Source of the DNA: Drosophila persimilis
Lineage: Eukaryota > Arthropoda > Insecta > Diptera > Drosophilidae
Direction of reading: 5' to 3'
DNA: 64,000 nucleotides
Assembly (NCBI RefSeq): GCF_003286085.1
Contig: NW_020825307.1
Span: 62,001-126,000 of the forward strand
The notes below the pieces were generated by a model. That model worked only from the letters and a program-made list of their open reading frames with translations. It made no database searches and was not told the DNA's origin. The position numbers and the translations under genes were made by a program. Below are positions 1 to 8,473 of the stretch, in pieces (within the stretch, counting starts at the first letter, position 1; each line of letters starts with the position of its first letter).

Positions 1-1013
1 TGGCTTGAAGAAATATGGGTCTGCAAGTGGTAAGTTCTTCGGGATTTTCCAGTCACTCACGTTAAGTGTCTGATCAGGGTGATACCCCGAAATGGACCTT
101 ATAATCCAGAAATCAACCGAAAACTTACTACCAGTAATTCGCGACTTCACCACCGTGTGTATGTTTTTCTTGACTTGTGAATTGGATTCACCAATACCAA
201 GCAAGTTGATACACGACTCCTCCCTACGGATCTGTAAGCGCTGTGCTAAGTCCTCAGTTATAAAATTGGTTTGAGACCCCGAGTCAAGCAGAGCTCGGGC
301 CAAAACATGTTCACCATTATTGGTTCGGACGCTTACGATCGACGTAGCCAGAATAACTCTATCCATAGCTGTCGCATGGAGAGCATGCGAAGTGGAAGGT
401 TGATTCTGATTGGGAGGAGGAGAAGAATTCTCTGGGGGTGATGGTAACGCTAGACTTTTATTCGCCACTGTGTACCTATGCAATAAGGTATGGTGTGAGC
501 AGCCACACACTCGACACTTCTTAGCTTTGCATCGTACTACAGAGTGGCCTGTCTGCAGACAATTGATGCACAAGGACACAGTTTTTGCGAATTCGAACCT
601 TTGCATTACTGCCAGCCGACCAAATGGACTGCAATCTGTCAACAAATGGCCTTTCGCATTGCAGTAGCTGCATTGTTGGTTTTTGGTATTCGCGGTGGAA
701 CACGCGAATGAGCTCCGATTATGCGGCTTGCTTGGCACAGCTTTCTGCTCCTGCTTTGGCTTGTCCGAATTTTCGGCCGAAAGATGCTGATGTCTGCGAT
801 TAAGCAACTTTTCAGAGTCCGTCCAAAGTGGCAGTTTGTCATAATCGAGCTGTTCTTCCCATTTCTCTTTGGTCACCGGATCGACTCTGCTCAAGACGAG
901 ATGAATAATCATCGCATTCAAGATCTTTTTATCATCGCCTATCGACAACAACGAACCATATATGGATGAGGCGGTATCGATAAGGTTCCTTAAGGACGAT
1001 GCTGATTGCTGGG
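1..1013 (-). pseudogene. BEL gag C-terminus and protease region (B1a)
   Basis: Read on the minus strand this stretch follows the B1b element almost motif by motif: the end of Gag with zinc-knuckle cysteines (about 450-720), then the A17-type retropepsin region, including the LADPYF-like segment near the left edge. The match to 41700-42700 is visible at DNA level. It belongs to the B1a fossil, and the remainder of pol lies outside the window. Confidence 0.65.
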
Positions 1014-1640
1014 TCATTTTGGAAAGATTAAATCAATGTGATTTTTAAAGATCAGACAATCATTATCGTAGACCCGTTTTAAGCTAGCCATTTCTTTCTC
1101 GTAGTTGGTCTCGGTTACTTGGAAAGCCCTAACTGTTCCCAACGCTTCACCGGAGAGACACGAAAGCAAATGGTTGAACTTTTGGTCATTGTGAACTAGA
1201 GTCTCAAATAAACCTATGAAGTTTTTAAAGTCCGAAAAGTTGCCGCTGAACTGCGGCAGAGCTAACTTCGGAAGGCGAGCACGAGTTGGGCCACCATAAG
1301 CTGGTACTGCCGGTATTGTCTCATCAGCTGTCTTTAATGCGCAAATGAGAGACATTAATTTTGCCTTTGTGACAATTGAGAGTTCTTCCAACTCGACTCC
1401 AAATTCATCGTCAATGTCTATATCTTCAATCTTCTCTTGAAGTTCGCGTGCCGTGTCAATGCTACGCATCAGCGTTTCGAGTCTGCACTCGAGCTCCGTC
1501 AATACCAGCGGAATATCCCCCGCTTCTAAACGGTCCGCTAATAAACGAATGCCTTTGACACGGCAACTGCCCTTTTTCTTCAGCTCTTCAAGGACGATAT
1601 TGTTGGCTTTTGAGGTCATATTGATTCTCAATACAAGCAA
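1014..1640 (-). CDS. gag: BEL/Pao gag, N-terminal part (B1a)
   Basis: A 208-codon stretch of BEL-type Gag, the structural protein that forms the element's particles. A charged, coiled-coil-like N-terminal half (about residues 15-95) precedes the conserved block LPKLALPQFSG and a segment ending in the KRVYDND-like motif, the usual order in BEL/Pao Gag. The Gag of B1b (42167-43345) shares these motifs in the same order; I judge them about half identical by eye. The first methionine lies close to the leader, but a second ATG nine codons in (MTSKANN) is an equally good start. Gag continues leftwards past this stretch. Part of a fossil element. Confidence 0.75.
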   Translation of the reverse strand: MLVLRINMTSKANNIVLEELKKKGSCRVKGIRLLADRLEAGDIPLVLTELECRLETLMRSIDTARELQEKIEDIDIDDEFGVELEELSIVTKAKLMSLICALKTADETIPAVPAYGGPTRARLPKLALPQFSGNFSDFKNFIGLFETLVHNDQKFNHLLSCLSGEALGTVRAFQVTETNYEKEMASLKRVYDNDCLIFKNHIDLIFPK

Positions 1641-1674
1641 CTGAAGGCGAAAGATCGTTTCTAATAATCGTATT

Positions 1675-2110
1675 TAATGCCGAGGCACTCAATGAAATAA
1701 TGGGTAATTGTACCCAAACGAGGTGAAAAACCAATATACCCGAAAAATTTAGCGTAGAGCGTCGCTTGGCTGGTGCGTACACGAAAACCACACAAGAATA
1801 CCAACGAACTGCACTGGTGACAAGCGAAAACGAAAAATTTCACCGCTGCAGTTCTGAAGAATGAATGTTGTGTATACGTATGCACCGACAACGATCGACG
1901 CTAAATTGATTTGCGAGGCACGACTTTGTCTTAATTGATAGTTGGATCCTACTGACACCAAACGAATATACCCGACGAAAACAGGGTAGCGCGTCACTTG
2001 GTGTTTGGTTTGGATCAAGCGCGCCAAACAAAAGAACAACGATAAGCAACGGTGAAGAGCGAAAGCGAGACGAAAAAATTCACCGCTGCAGCTGCGTATT
2101 GGTATGCGTG
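1675..2110. repeat. Imperfect tandem duplication in the B1a leader
   Basis: Two imperfect copies of about 220-240 bp lie head to tail. Unit 1 (about 1675-1905) and unit 2 (about 1915-2110) share in the same order: a GAGGCAC start, ACCAAACGA-like and AATATACCCGA segments, a GTAGcGCGTC-like segment with TTGG(C/T)TGG, a GCGAAA(A/G)CGA tract, AAATTTCACCGCTGCAG and a closing TATGC. Identity is moderate, so the duplication is old. It lies in the untranslated leader between LTR and gag. Confidence 0.6.
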
Positions 2111-2696
2111 CTTGGCCAACGACCCAACTATACATATATTTGACACAACGAAAACGAGAAAGGGGCGACAGCGATTGCAGTTAAAATGAGTTATATGTGT
2201 AGTTATTGCGTCCAAGAGGGTTAGATGTACATATGTATGTATATATGTATTAATATATATGCTCAACTCTAACTACAGCATGCAATCTAGCTCTACTATG
2301 TCATACGTATGTGCCAAGAATTGAAAGCGAGGTGCAATTGGTTCAGCACAAGACAGTAATTGCGAGTTTTTTAATCTTTTCGTCTTCACTCGAGCTTTCA
2401 ATTTTTTGCACAAATACCTCTTGGGAAGATAGGAAATTCCAGGTGCTGTACTCTCCTCTTGTATGTATATATGTAGCTGCAGACAGGGTATTGCACGACC
2501 GACGCGGTGATTTTTAGTTTGTTTTGTTTGATTATTTGCACACACGTCGCGGTCAATTTGGCAATTGGCTGCCGCACATATGTATGTACATACTATGTAT
2601 GTATGTATAATAGATTTTGGCTATTTATCTTTTCTTCACTGTGTCACTGTCACTTTTTGCCTTCCACTTGAATTAATATGTACGTTTAAATTGCAA

Positions 2697-2714
2697 GTCC
2701 ACCCGGGGGCGCCA
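2697..2714 (-). promoter_or_regulatory. Primer binding site (B1a)
   Basis: Read on the minus strand, TGGCGCCCCCGGGTGGA lies directly next to the LTR. It starts with TGG, as expected for pairing with a tRNA 3' CCA end. This position fixes the inner LTR edge at 2715 and the element's orientation. Confidence 0.65.
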
Positions 2715-3021
2715 TGAAATTATAGAATAGTTTTTCTAAATAACAATACCGAAATTTCTTGGGTGACTGCAATTTTTTATTTTAATACGACGAAAGAAAA
2801 GGGGTGCGTGCGTTCGATTTCATGGATTTTTCTCGACTTCTTTCATATATTAAAACAATTTCTTCTATGCCTACCTTACCTACGGTGGCAAAGCGGGGCG
2901 AATTCGCCAAGAGCGAGAGAGCGAGCTTTTATTGCGCTCCCGCTTTGCCCTAGCCTAACTTACACTAGACTTCATGAAATACTATCCTAATAACAATTAT
3001 TATTATTCAAATGGCGCTACA
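2715..3021 (-). repeat. LTR of B1a (5' LTR)
   Basis: Starts TGAAATTATAG on the plus strand next to the primer binding site. A secure end is the CA at 2974; a longer version reaches the CA at about 3021. The block 2881-2974 is identical over 94 bp to 38916-39009 in the B1b LTR, while the rest of the two LTRs is much diverged. That block holds a perfect 10-bp palindrome GCGAATTCGC, the run GAGCGAGAGAGCGAGC, an AATAAA on the minus strand, and an inverted repeat GGCAAAGCGGG / CCCGCTTTGCC. Confidence 0.65.
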
Positions 3022-3032
3022 ATATTAATTTT

Positions 3033-3100
3033 AAAAAGATAAGCTAATTCAGCTACTGGGTTCATACCCCATTTATAAAGGTTATAATCCTTTTTTTTTT
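3033..3100 (+). pseudogene. trnM: Mitochondrial tRNA-Met copy (numt)
   Basis: The sequence follows insect mitochondrial trnM: an AAAAAGATAAGCTAA start, the CTGGGTTCATACCCC anticodon-arm region containing the CAT anticodon, and a T-rich acceptor end. ND2 follows at once, the standard insect gene order. It is a nuclear copy of a mitochondrial tRNA, not a nuclear tRNA gene; no A or B box match was sought or needed. Confidence 0.85.
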
Positions 3101-3101
3101 A

Positions 3102-3924
3102 ATTTTTAATAATTCTTCAAAAATTTTATTTTTAACAATTATAATTATCGGAACAATAATTACAGTTACATCTAATTCTTGGTTAGGAGCTTGAATAGGA
3201 CTTGAAATTAATTTGTTATCTTTTATCCCCCTGCTAAGAGATAATAATAATTTAACTTCAACTGAAGCATCTTTAAAATATTTTTTAACCCAAGCATTAG
3301 CTTCAACTATTTTATTATTTTCATCAATTATTTTAATATTAAAAAATAATATAAATATTGAAATTAATGAATCATTTACTTCAATAATTATTATATATAC
3401 CCTACTATTAAAAATAGGAGCTGCTCCTTTTCATTTCTGATTTCCCAATATAATGGAAGGTTTAACTTGAATAAATGCGTTAATATTAATAACTTGACAA
3501 AAAATTGCCCCACTAATATTAATTTCTTATTTAGATATTAAAAATTTATTACTTATTAGAGTAATTTTGTCAGTAATTGTAGGAGCAATTGGTGGGTTAA
3601 ACCAAACATCTTTACGAAAATTAATAGCATTTTCTTCAATTAACCATTTAGGATGAATATTAATAAGTTTAATAATTAGAGAATCTGTATGATTGATTTA
3701 TTTCACATTTTATTCTTTTTTATCATTTATTTTAACTTTTATATTTAATATTTTTAAATTATTTCATTTAAATCAATTATTTTCTTGATTTATAAATAGA
3801 AAATTTTTAAAATTTACTTTATTTATGAATTTTCTATCTTTAGGTGGATTACCTCCATTTTTAGGATTTTTACCTAAATGACTAGTAATTCAAGAATTAA
3901 CATTTTGTAATCAATATTTTACAT
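3102..3924 (+). pseudogene. ND2: Mitochondrial ND2 copy, 3' end missing (numt)
   Basis: Under the invertebrate mitochondrial code the frame opens IFNNSSKILFL and runs through [20 protein letters not shown] and LGGLPPFLGFLPKWLV, all typical of NADH dehydrogenase subunit 2, a hydrophobic complex I subunit. About 274 of some 340 codons are present. I see no stop or frameshift by eye under that code, so the transfer is recent or the sequence has been little mutated. The frame is cut after QYFT and joined to COI. Under the standard code TGA codons interrupt it. Confidence 0.88.
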
Positions 3925-4042
3925 TAGTGGGAACATCTCTAAGAATTTTAATTCGAGCTGAATTAGGACATCCAGGAGCTTTAATTGGAGATGATCAAAT
4001 TTATAATGTAATTGTTACAGCTCATGCATTTATTATGATTTT
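3925..4042 (+). pseudogene. COI: Mitochondrial COI copy, first fragment (numt)
   Basis: It begins with [20 protein letters not shown], about codon 38 of cytochrome c oxidase subunit I, and runs to the TAHAFIMIF motif, where Helitron-like repeat H1 interrupts it in a T run. It continues at 14056. The joint with ND2 at about 3924 shows that the inserted mitochondrial DNA was rearranged before or during integration. Confidence 0.9.
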
Positions 4043-5148
4043 TATACCCGATACTCAAAATGAGTATTGGGGTATATTAGATTTGTGGTAAAAGTGGATG
4101 TGTGTAACGTCCAGAAGGAATCGTTTCCGACCCTATAAAGTATATATATTCTTGATCAGCATCAATAGCCGAGTCGATTGAGCCCTGTCTGTCTGTCCGT
4201 CCGTCCGTCTGTCCGTCTGTCCGTCCCCTTCAGCGCCTAATGCTCAAGGACTATAAGAGCTAGAGCAACGATGTTTTGGATCCAGACTTCTGTGATATGT
4301 CACTGCTCCAAAAATATTTCAAAACTTTGCCCCGCCTACTTCCGCCCCCACAAAGGGCGAAAATCTGTGGCATCCACAATTTCGACGATACGAGAAAACT
4401 AAAAACGCAGAATCGTACAAGATGACTATATCTTCTAGAGTGCAAAATCTGAACCAGATCGTATAATTATTACAGCCAGAATCACGAAAACAATTTCACT
4501 CTTTCTCGCTCTGTCTCACTCTAACACACAGGTTTCATGGTCGGTTTTGCCAATTGCAAAATATGAGTTCAAGGATCTCAGAACCTATAAAAGCCAGAGC
4601 AACCAAATTTGGTATCCACACTCCTGTGATATCGGACCTTGACCGTTTCCTGTCCAAATTTCGCCACACCCCCTTCCGCCCCCGCAAAGGACGAAAATCT
4701 GAGGCAACCACAAATCTCAGAGACTATTAAGGCTAGAGTAACCAAATTTGGTGCACACACTCCTTTAAGATGTCACTATAAAACGTATATCTCAGAATTT
4801 CGCCCCACCCCCATCCGCCCCCACAAAGGACGAAAATCTGTTGCATCCACAATATTGCAGATTTGAGAAAACTAAAAACGCAGAATCATAGATAATGACC
4901 ATATCTATTAGATTGCTGAATCTGGATCAGATCAGACCATTTTTTTAGCCAAAAGGAACAAATCAATTTGCAGTGGCTACGCAGCGCCCGACGTCACGCT
5001 CAGACTGATTTTCTGTCTCTCTCGCACGCACTCTTTGTCGTGTCGTTAAATATTAGCGGCGTCTGCCGGAGGAGAGCCATACTGACTTAGTATCGGGTAT
5101 AACCGTAGAGTTGCGGTGTCCGCAGCAACTCACAACGTTCCCCCTCGT
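4043..5148 (+). mobile_element. Helitron-like repeat H1 (full length)
   Basis: Non-autonomous Helitron-like repeat of the DINE-1/INE-1 type, 1106 bp. The 5' end is TATACCCGATACTCAAAATG, a short hairpin (ATACCCGATACTCA / TGAGTATTGGGGTAT). Near the 3' end lie an inverted copy (AGTATCGGGTATAA), a hairpin AGTTGCGG/CCGCAGCAACT and a CCCCCTCGT end. A TCTG/TCCG microsatellite lies at about 4188-4226 (one 20-bp unit). It carries the subfamily-A sites CCCTATAAAG and GAGCCCTG. GA-rich tracts (minus strand) lie at 4497-4527 and 5012-5040. No transposase is encoded. Confidence 0.85.
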
Positions 5149-5887
5149 TATACCCGATACTCAAAATGAGTATTGGGGTATATTAGATTTGTGGTAAAAG
5201 TGGATGTGTGTAACGTCCAGAAGGAATCGTTTCCGACCCCATAAAGTATATATATTCTTGATCAGCATCAATAGCCGAGTCGATTGAGCCATGTCTGTCT
5301 GTCCGTCCGTCCGTCTGTCCGTCTGTCCGTCCGTCCGTCTGTCCGTCTGTCCGTCCGTCCGTCTGTCCGTCTGTCCGTCCCCTTCAGCGCCTAATGCTCA
5401 AAGACTATAAGAGCTAGAGCAACGATGTTTTGGATCCAGACTTCTGTGATATGTCACTGCTCCAAAAATATTTCAAAACTTTGCCCCGCCCACTTCCGCC
5501 CCCACAAAGGGCGAAAATCTGTGGCATCCACAATTTCGACGATACGAGAAAAATAAAAACGCAGAATCGTAGAAGATGACTATATCTTCTAGAGTGCAAA
5601 ATCTGAACCAGATCGTATAATTATTACAGCCAGAATCACGAAAACAATTTCACTCTTTCTCGCTCTGTCTCACTCTAACACACAGGTTTCATGGTCGGTT
5701 TTGCCAATTGCAAAATATGAGTTCAAGGATCTCAGAACCTATAAAAGCCAGAGCAACCAAATTTGGTATCCACACTCCTGTGATATCGGACCTTGACCGT
5801 TTCCTGTCCAAATTTCGCCACACCCCCTTCCGCCCCCGCAAAGGACGAAAATCTGAGGCAACCACAATTCTCAGAGACTATTAAGGC
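5149..5887 (+). mobile_element. Helitron-like repeat H2 (5' two-thirds, fused to LINE ORF1)
   Basis: The same repeat as H1, beginning directly after H1's last base, but of subfamily B (CCCCATAAAG, GAGCCATG) with three microsatellite units (about 5290-5380). It is cut after the motif GACTATTAAGGC, where the LINE ORF1 segment begins. Its last 155 bp serve, on the minus strand, as the coding end and stop of the fused reading frame at 5732-8212. Confidence 0.85.
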
Positions 5888-8212
5888 CTGCTGCTGCTGT
5901 CCGCGCCAGGGATTGGCTGGCGTTTGAGCTTGCTGTTGCTGCTGCTGTCGGCGCCCTGGATGTGCTGGTGTTGTTCTTGCAGGTGGTGGCTGCTGCTCTG
6001 GCAATGGCTGCAGAAGCGAGCTGCGCTTGCGACGCAACTCCTGCATGGCCACTCGGTGGGACAGAAGGCGGCCCCTTGCTGCCTTGAATGCCGGACATCC
6101 CTTGTAGGCGCTGATGTGGGCGCCCTGGCAATTGGCGCATTTAGGGGCGTCTGCCCTTGGCTTGGCACATGCCGTGGACGCGTGGGCACCCGCACACTTC
6201 ATACAGACGAATGAACGCCTGCAGTAGGTGCGGGTGTGCCCGAATGCCTGACATCTGTGGCACTGGGCTGGGTCCACCGGCTTGGCCTGCCTTTCCACGG
6301 TCACCAACTGGTTGCACAGCTGGGTTAATTGGAGGACATCGTGGTGGCTTTCATCCGGCTTGGGGGCTATCTCCAACTCGAACTGGTCGAGTGGCTGTCC
6401 ATCGGATCTCGCTTTAATGGCTCTAATAAATTTAACAGAATAACCCAATTCGGCCATCTGATTTTTGATTAGTTGGGTGCTTGTGGAGTGGTGGAGATCT
6501 CGCACGACGATCCGTAGCCCACGGTCACTCTTGTGCTGGTGTGTGTAGTGGCCAGTCATCGCCTCGTTGCCGTCGCCATCGCCCAGGACTGCCATGATGG
6601 CATCCCTGGTAGCCATGTCGCGGGCCTGAATACGGACACCATTGCGGCTGATGAGCTTGGTGTGATAGCTACTGTTGCCCACCCTCGGGTCATTCTGCAG
6701 CTTGTCCAGAATGGGCATAATGTCGGGGACAGCTGGCAGAATGATGGTGGGGGGGGGGGGAATAATTGTCGTTGGTTGGTGCTGTCGCTGCAGCATCCGA
6801 ATTTGTCTGGCATTGGGCATACTCAGGGCGGGCAGTGGAGCATTGGCATTGGCAGTGGCAGGGGCAGGGGCAGGGGCAGGGGCGGGGGCAAGGGCATTTT
6901 GTGTAATTGTCCGCTGATGTTGTTGCTGTTGCTGGTTTGATTGTTGGTGATGGGGATGGTTTTGAATTTGGGGGATATGGGATTTGCTTGCCTGTTGGTT
7001 ACTTTCCCGGAGTCGTCGTTTGGCCGATGCATAATTGGCATCCAAATTGTCGTCGTCGTCATCGTCATCAAACTCAACAACCATAACATCACTGTCATCA
7101 TCGTCATCATCATCATCCACCTCGGCGCGGACGCGCTTCAGTGGCGAACGGGCCGCTGCAGCAGAGGTGGATGGGATATCATCGGTATTGGCTGTGTTTG
7201 TTGCTATTGGCTGATGTTGTTGTTGTTGTTGATGTGTTTGCTGCTGCTGATGTTCCTCTGGCGGCGGTGGTGGGGGGGGTCCGCCTGTTAACATTGCTGT
7301 TAACAGGCATCGTCTGGCTGCCGACGTAATAGTAGTTGTCGTTTTTGTGTTTGATGTCGCTGTTTGTGTGCTGATGTATGTCATCATTGTATATGTGGTT
7401 GTGGTTGTGGTATTGGCTGTGTGCATTGCATTTGGAACCGCTGCTGTGGCCGATCGAGCGGGGTTTGTGCCATGGCTGTGGTTCGAGTTCGAACTCGCTC
7501 CCGAACGGGCACTCGAACACGAATCTTTTGTTAGCTGCTCGTGTAGAGGCTGCTCGAGTGCCCTCTCGTACTGTCGCTGGTACGAGGTCGTTACCCGCTC
7601 TCTCTTTGCGCCTTCTCTCGCTCCTTGCTGTTTCCGGCTCTCACCACTCGATGCATCGGCATACGGTACATCGATACGTGTCTGTGTGTGTTGGAGTGTG
7701 GGAAGCGGAATTATTGGCGCGCTTGGTACCGCTAGGCTTGGCTTGGCTTGACATAGCGGTGCTTGACATTGCGGTGCTTTGGCTGACGCCGCCAATGCCT
7801 CAAGCCGGCGACTACCGCTGCTGCTGCTGCTGATGTTCTGCTGCTGCTGCTGCTGCTGCTGCTGGCGTTCCTGGGTATGGACCGCCTCAACCCAGTCGCC
7901 GATCTGGAACTGCTCCTGGCTGGTGAGATTGGGAATGGCCGCCCAGCTGTTGGGGCAGGGCAGGTCGGGGATTGTGGGCCTCACATACCCGGTAATGGTG
8001 GCTGGAGCCGGTCCAGAACTTGGAGGAAGTGCCTCCAACCAGGTGGCGGAGTCGGTGGATTGGCGTCTCAGTATCGCTGCGTTTGCCACGGTGCCGGTGG
8101 CTGCGCTGTCGGAGCTGGTAGTGGAAATGGCTGATTTGGGGAGATCCCTGGCTGTGACGCCGTGTGGTCCTCGTCGTCGTCGTCCTCTTCTGGCAGTGGA
8201 TCCGCGTGGCAT
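5732..8212 (-). CDS. LINE ORF1 gag-like zinc-knuckle protein fused to Helitron tail, copy 1
   Basis: 826 codons, open from ATG to stop. Order of parts: basic start (PRGSTARRGRRRRG); low-complexity Q, S, T and P tracts (polyQ near 115-125); acidic runs of eight and seven D near 370-395; a PRE_C2HC-like domain at about 565-650; and three zinc knuckles at about 651-664 (CHRCQAFGHTRTYC), 670-682 (CMKCAGAHASTAC) and 692-706 (CANCQGAHISAYKGC). This is the layout of Jockey-clade ORF1 (Gag), an RNA-binding chaperone that packages LINE RNA, also used by the telomeric HeT-A/TART elements. The last 51 residues (776-826) are translated antisense Helitron sequence. The ATG at 8212 is the first in frame. 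No ORF2 accompanies it. Function of the fusion is unknown. Confidence 0.8.
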   Translation of the reverse strand: MPRGSTARRGRRRRGPHGVTARDLPKSAISTTSSDSAATGTVANAAILRRQSTDSATWLEALPPSSGPAPATITGYVRPTIPDLPCPNSWAAIPNLTSQEQFQIGDWVEAVHTQERQQQQQQQQQNISSSSSGSRRLEALAASAKAPQCQAPLCQAKPSLAVPSAPIIPLPTLQHTQTRIDVPYADASSGESRKQQGAREGAKRERVTTSYQRQYERALEQPLHEQLTKDSCSSARSGASSNSNHSHGTNPARSATAAVPNAMHTANTTTTTTYTMMTYISTQTATSNTKTTTTITSAARRCLLTAMLTGGPPPPPPPEEHQQQQTHQQQQQHQPIATNTANTDDIPSTSAAAARSPLKRVRAEVDDDDDDDDSDVMVVEFDDDDDDDNLDANYASAKRRLRESNQQASKSHIPQIQNHPHHQQSNQQQQQHQRTITQNALAPAPAPAPAPATANANAPLPALSMPNARQIRMLQRQHQPTTIIPPPPTIILPAVPDIMPILDKLQNDPRVGNSSYHTKLISRNGVRIQARDMATRDAIMAVLGDGDGNEAMTGHYTHQHKSDRGLRIVVRDLHHSTSTQLIKNQMAELGYSVKFIRAIKARSDGQPLDQFELEIAPKPDESHHDVLQLTQLCNQLVTVERQAKPVDPAQCHRCQAFGHTRTYCRRSFVCMKCAGAHASTACAKPRADAPKCANCQGAHISAYKGCPAFKAARGRLLSHRVAMQELRRKRSSLLQPLPEQQPPPARTTPAHPGRRQQQQQQAQTPANPWRGQQQQALIVSENCGCLRFSSFAGAEGGVAKFGQETVKVRYHRSVDTKFGCSGFYRF

Positions 8213-8473
8213 AGCTGCGCTGGATTGGCTTTGGTTGGATTTGGTAATAGATTTTTTCGACCGACGCGAGTGGAGTTTTTGTCAATCTAGATTTTTCACA
8301 CAGTTTTTTCGCTTTTTTTTCAATATATACCCGCTTTGGGTTGAGGGCTCTCAGTGCTCCAACTGGGGAGGAACTGAGAGGCTGGGCTGTGAGCCGCCAG
8401 CAACCAAGCGCGTTGCTTTATTAATTTCAGTTTGTGGGCAGTATATGTCTTTATATTAATATATGTACATTTT
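5888..8473 (-). mobile_element. LINE (Jockey-type) ORF1 segment, copy 1
   Basis: A 2.6-kb segment holding the 5' end of a non-LTR retrotransposon on the minus strand: about 260 bp of untranslated sequence (8213-8473), then 775 codons of ORF1. No ORF2 (endonuclease/reverse transcriptase) and no poly(A) tail follow. Instead the sequence joins Helitron repeat H2 inside the coding frame. Its upstream end abuts the complete Helitron H3. The arrangement suggests capture by, or recombination with, a Helitron rather than normal target-primed insertion. Confidence 0.75.

Larger units (their letters stand above)
1..3021 (-). mobile_element. BEL/Pao LTR element, copy B1a (5' part)
   Basis: Minus-strand BEL/Pao-superfamily LTR retrotransposon that runs off the left edge. 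Parts in element order: 5' LTR (about 2715-3021), primer binding site beside it, a leader of about 1.05 kb (1641-2696), gag (1640 down to about 400) and the start of the aspartic-protease region (about 1-400). Its relative at 38752-43912 matches it in gag, protease, leader and the LTR core, but the two have clearly drifted apart. It looks broken, with several breaks, and is older than the BEL element at 29790-38231. The right LTR edge is uncertain by up to about 50 bp because the next sequence is the mitochondrial insert. Confidence 0.8.

Noticed and set aside
3033-3100. A nuclear tRNA-Met gene
   Set aside because: The sequence and the ND2 that follows are mitochondrial; it is part of the numt.
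3213-3440. A nuclear protein gene of 75 codons
   Set aside because: It is the part of ND2 that happens to lack TGA under the standard code.
4188-4226. TCCG/TCTG tandem runs as a CRISPR-like or satellite array
   Set aside because: Units are pure microsatellite without spacers, sit at the same place in every Helitron copy, and the genome is that of an insect.
4260-4866. Recurring 60-75 codon frames in every Helitron copy (starting MHSRRYSHL, MCAPNLVTL or MTVSCPNFA)
   Set aside because: They recur because the repeat recurs. They show no domain, and their frames vary or shorten between copies; these repeats are non-coding.
5924-8459. Long plus-strand open frames opposite the LINE ORF1 (for example 6533-6940, 7347-7833, 7779-8459) and the matching ones at 10379-12905
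   Set aside because: They are shadows of the minus-strand gag-like frame. Their poly-C, poly-L and poly-V runs are CAG/GAC repeats read on the wrong strand, and they carry no known domain.
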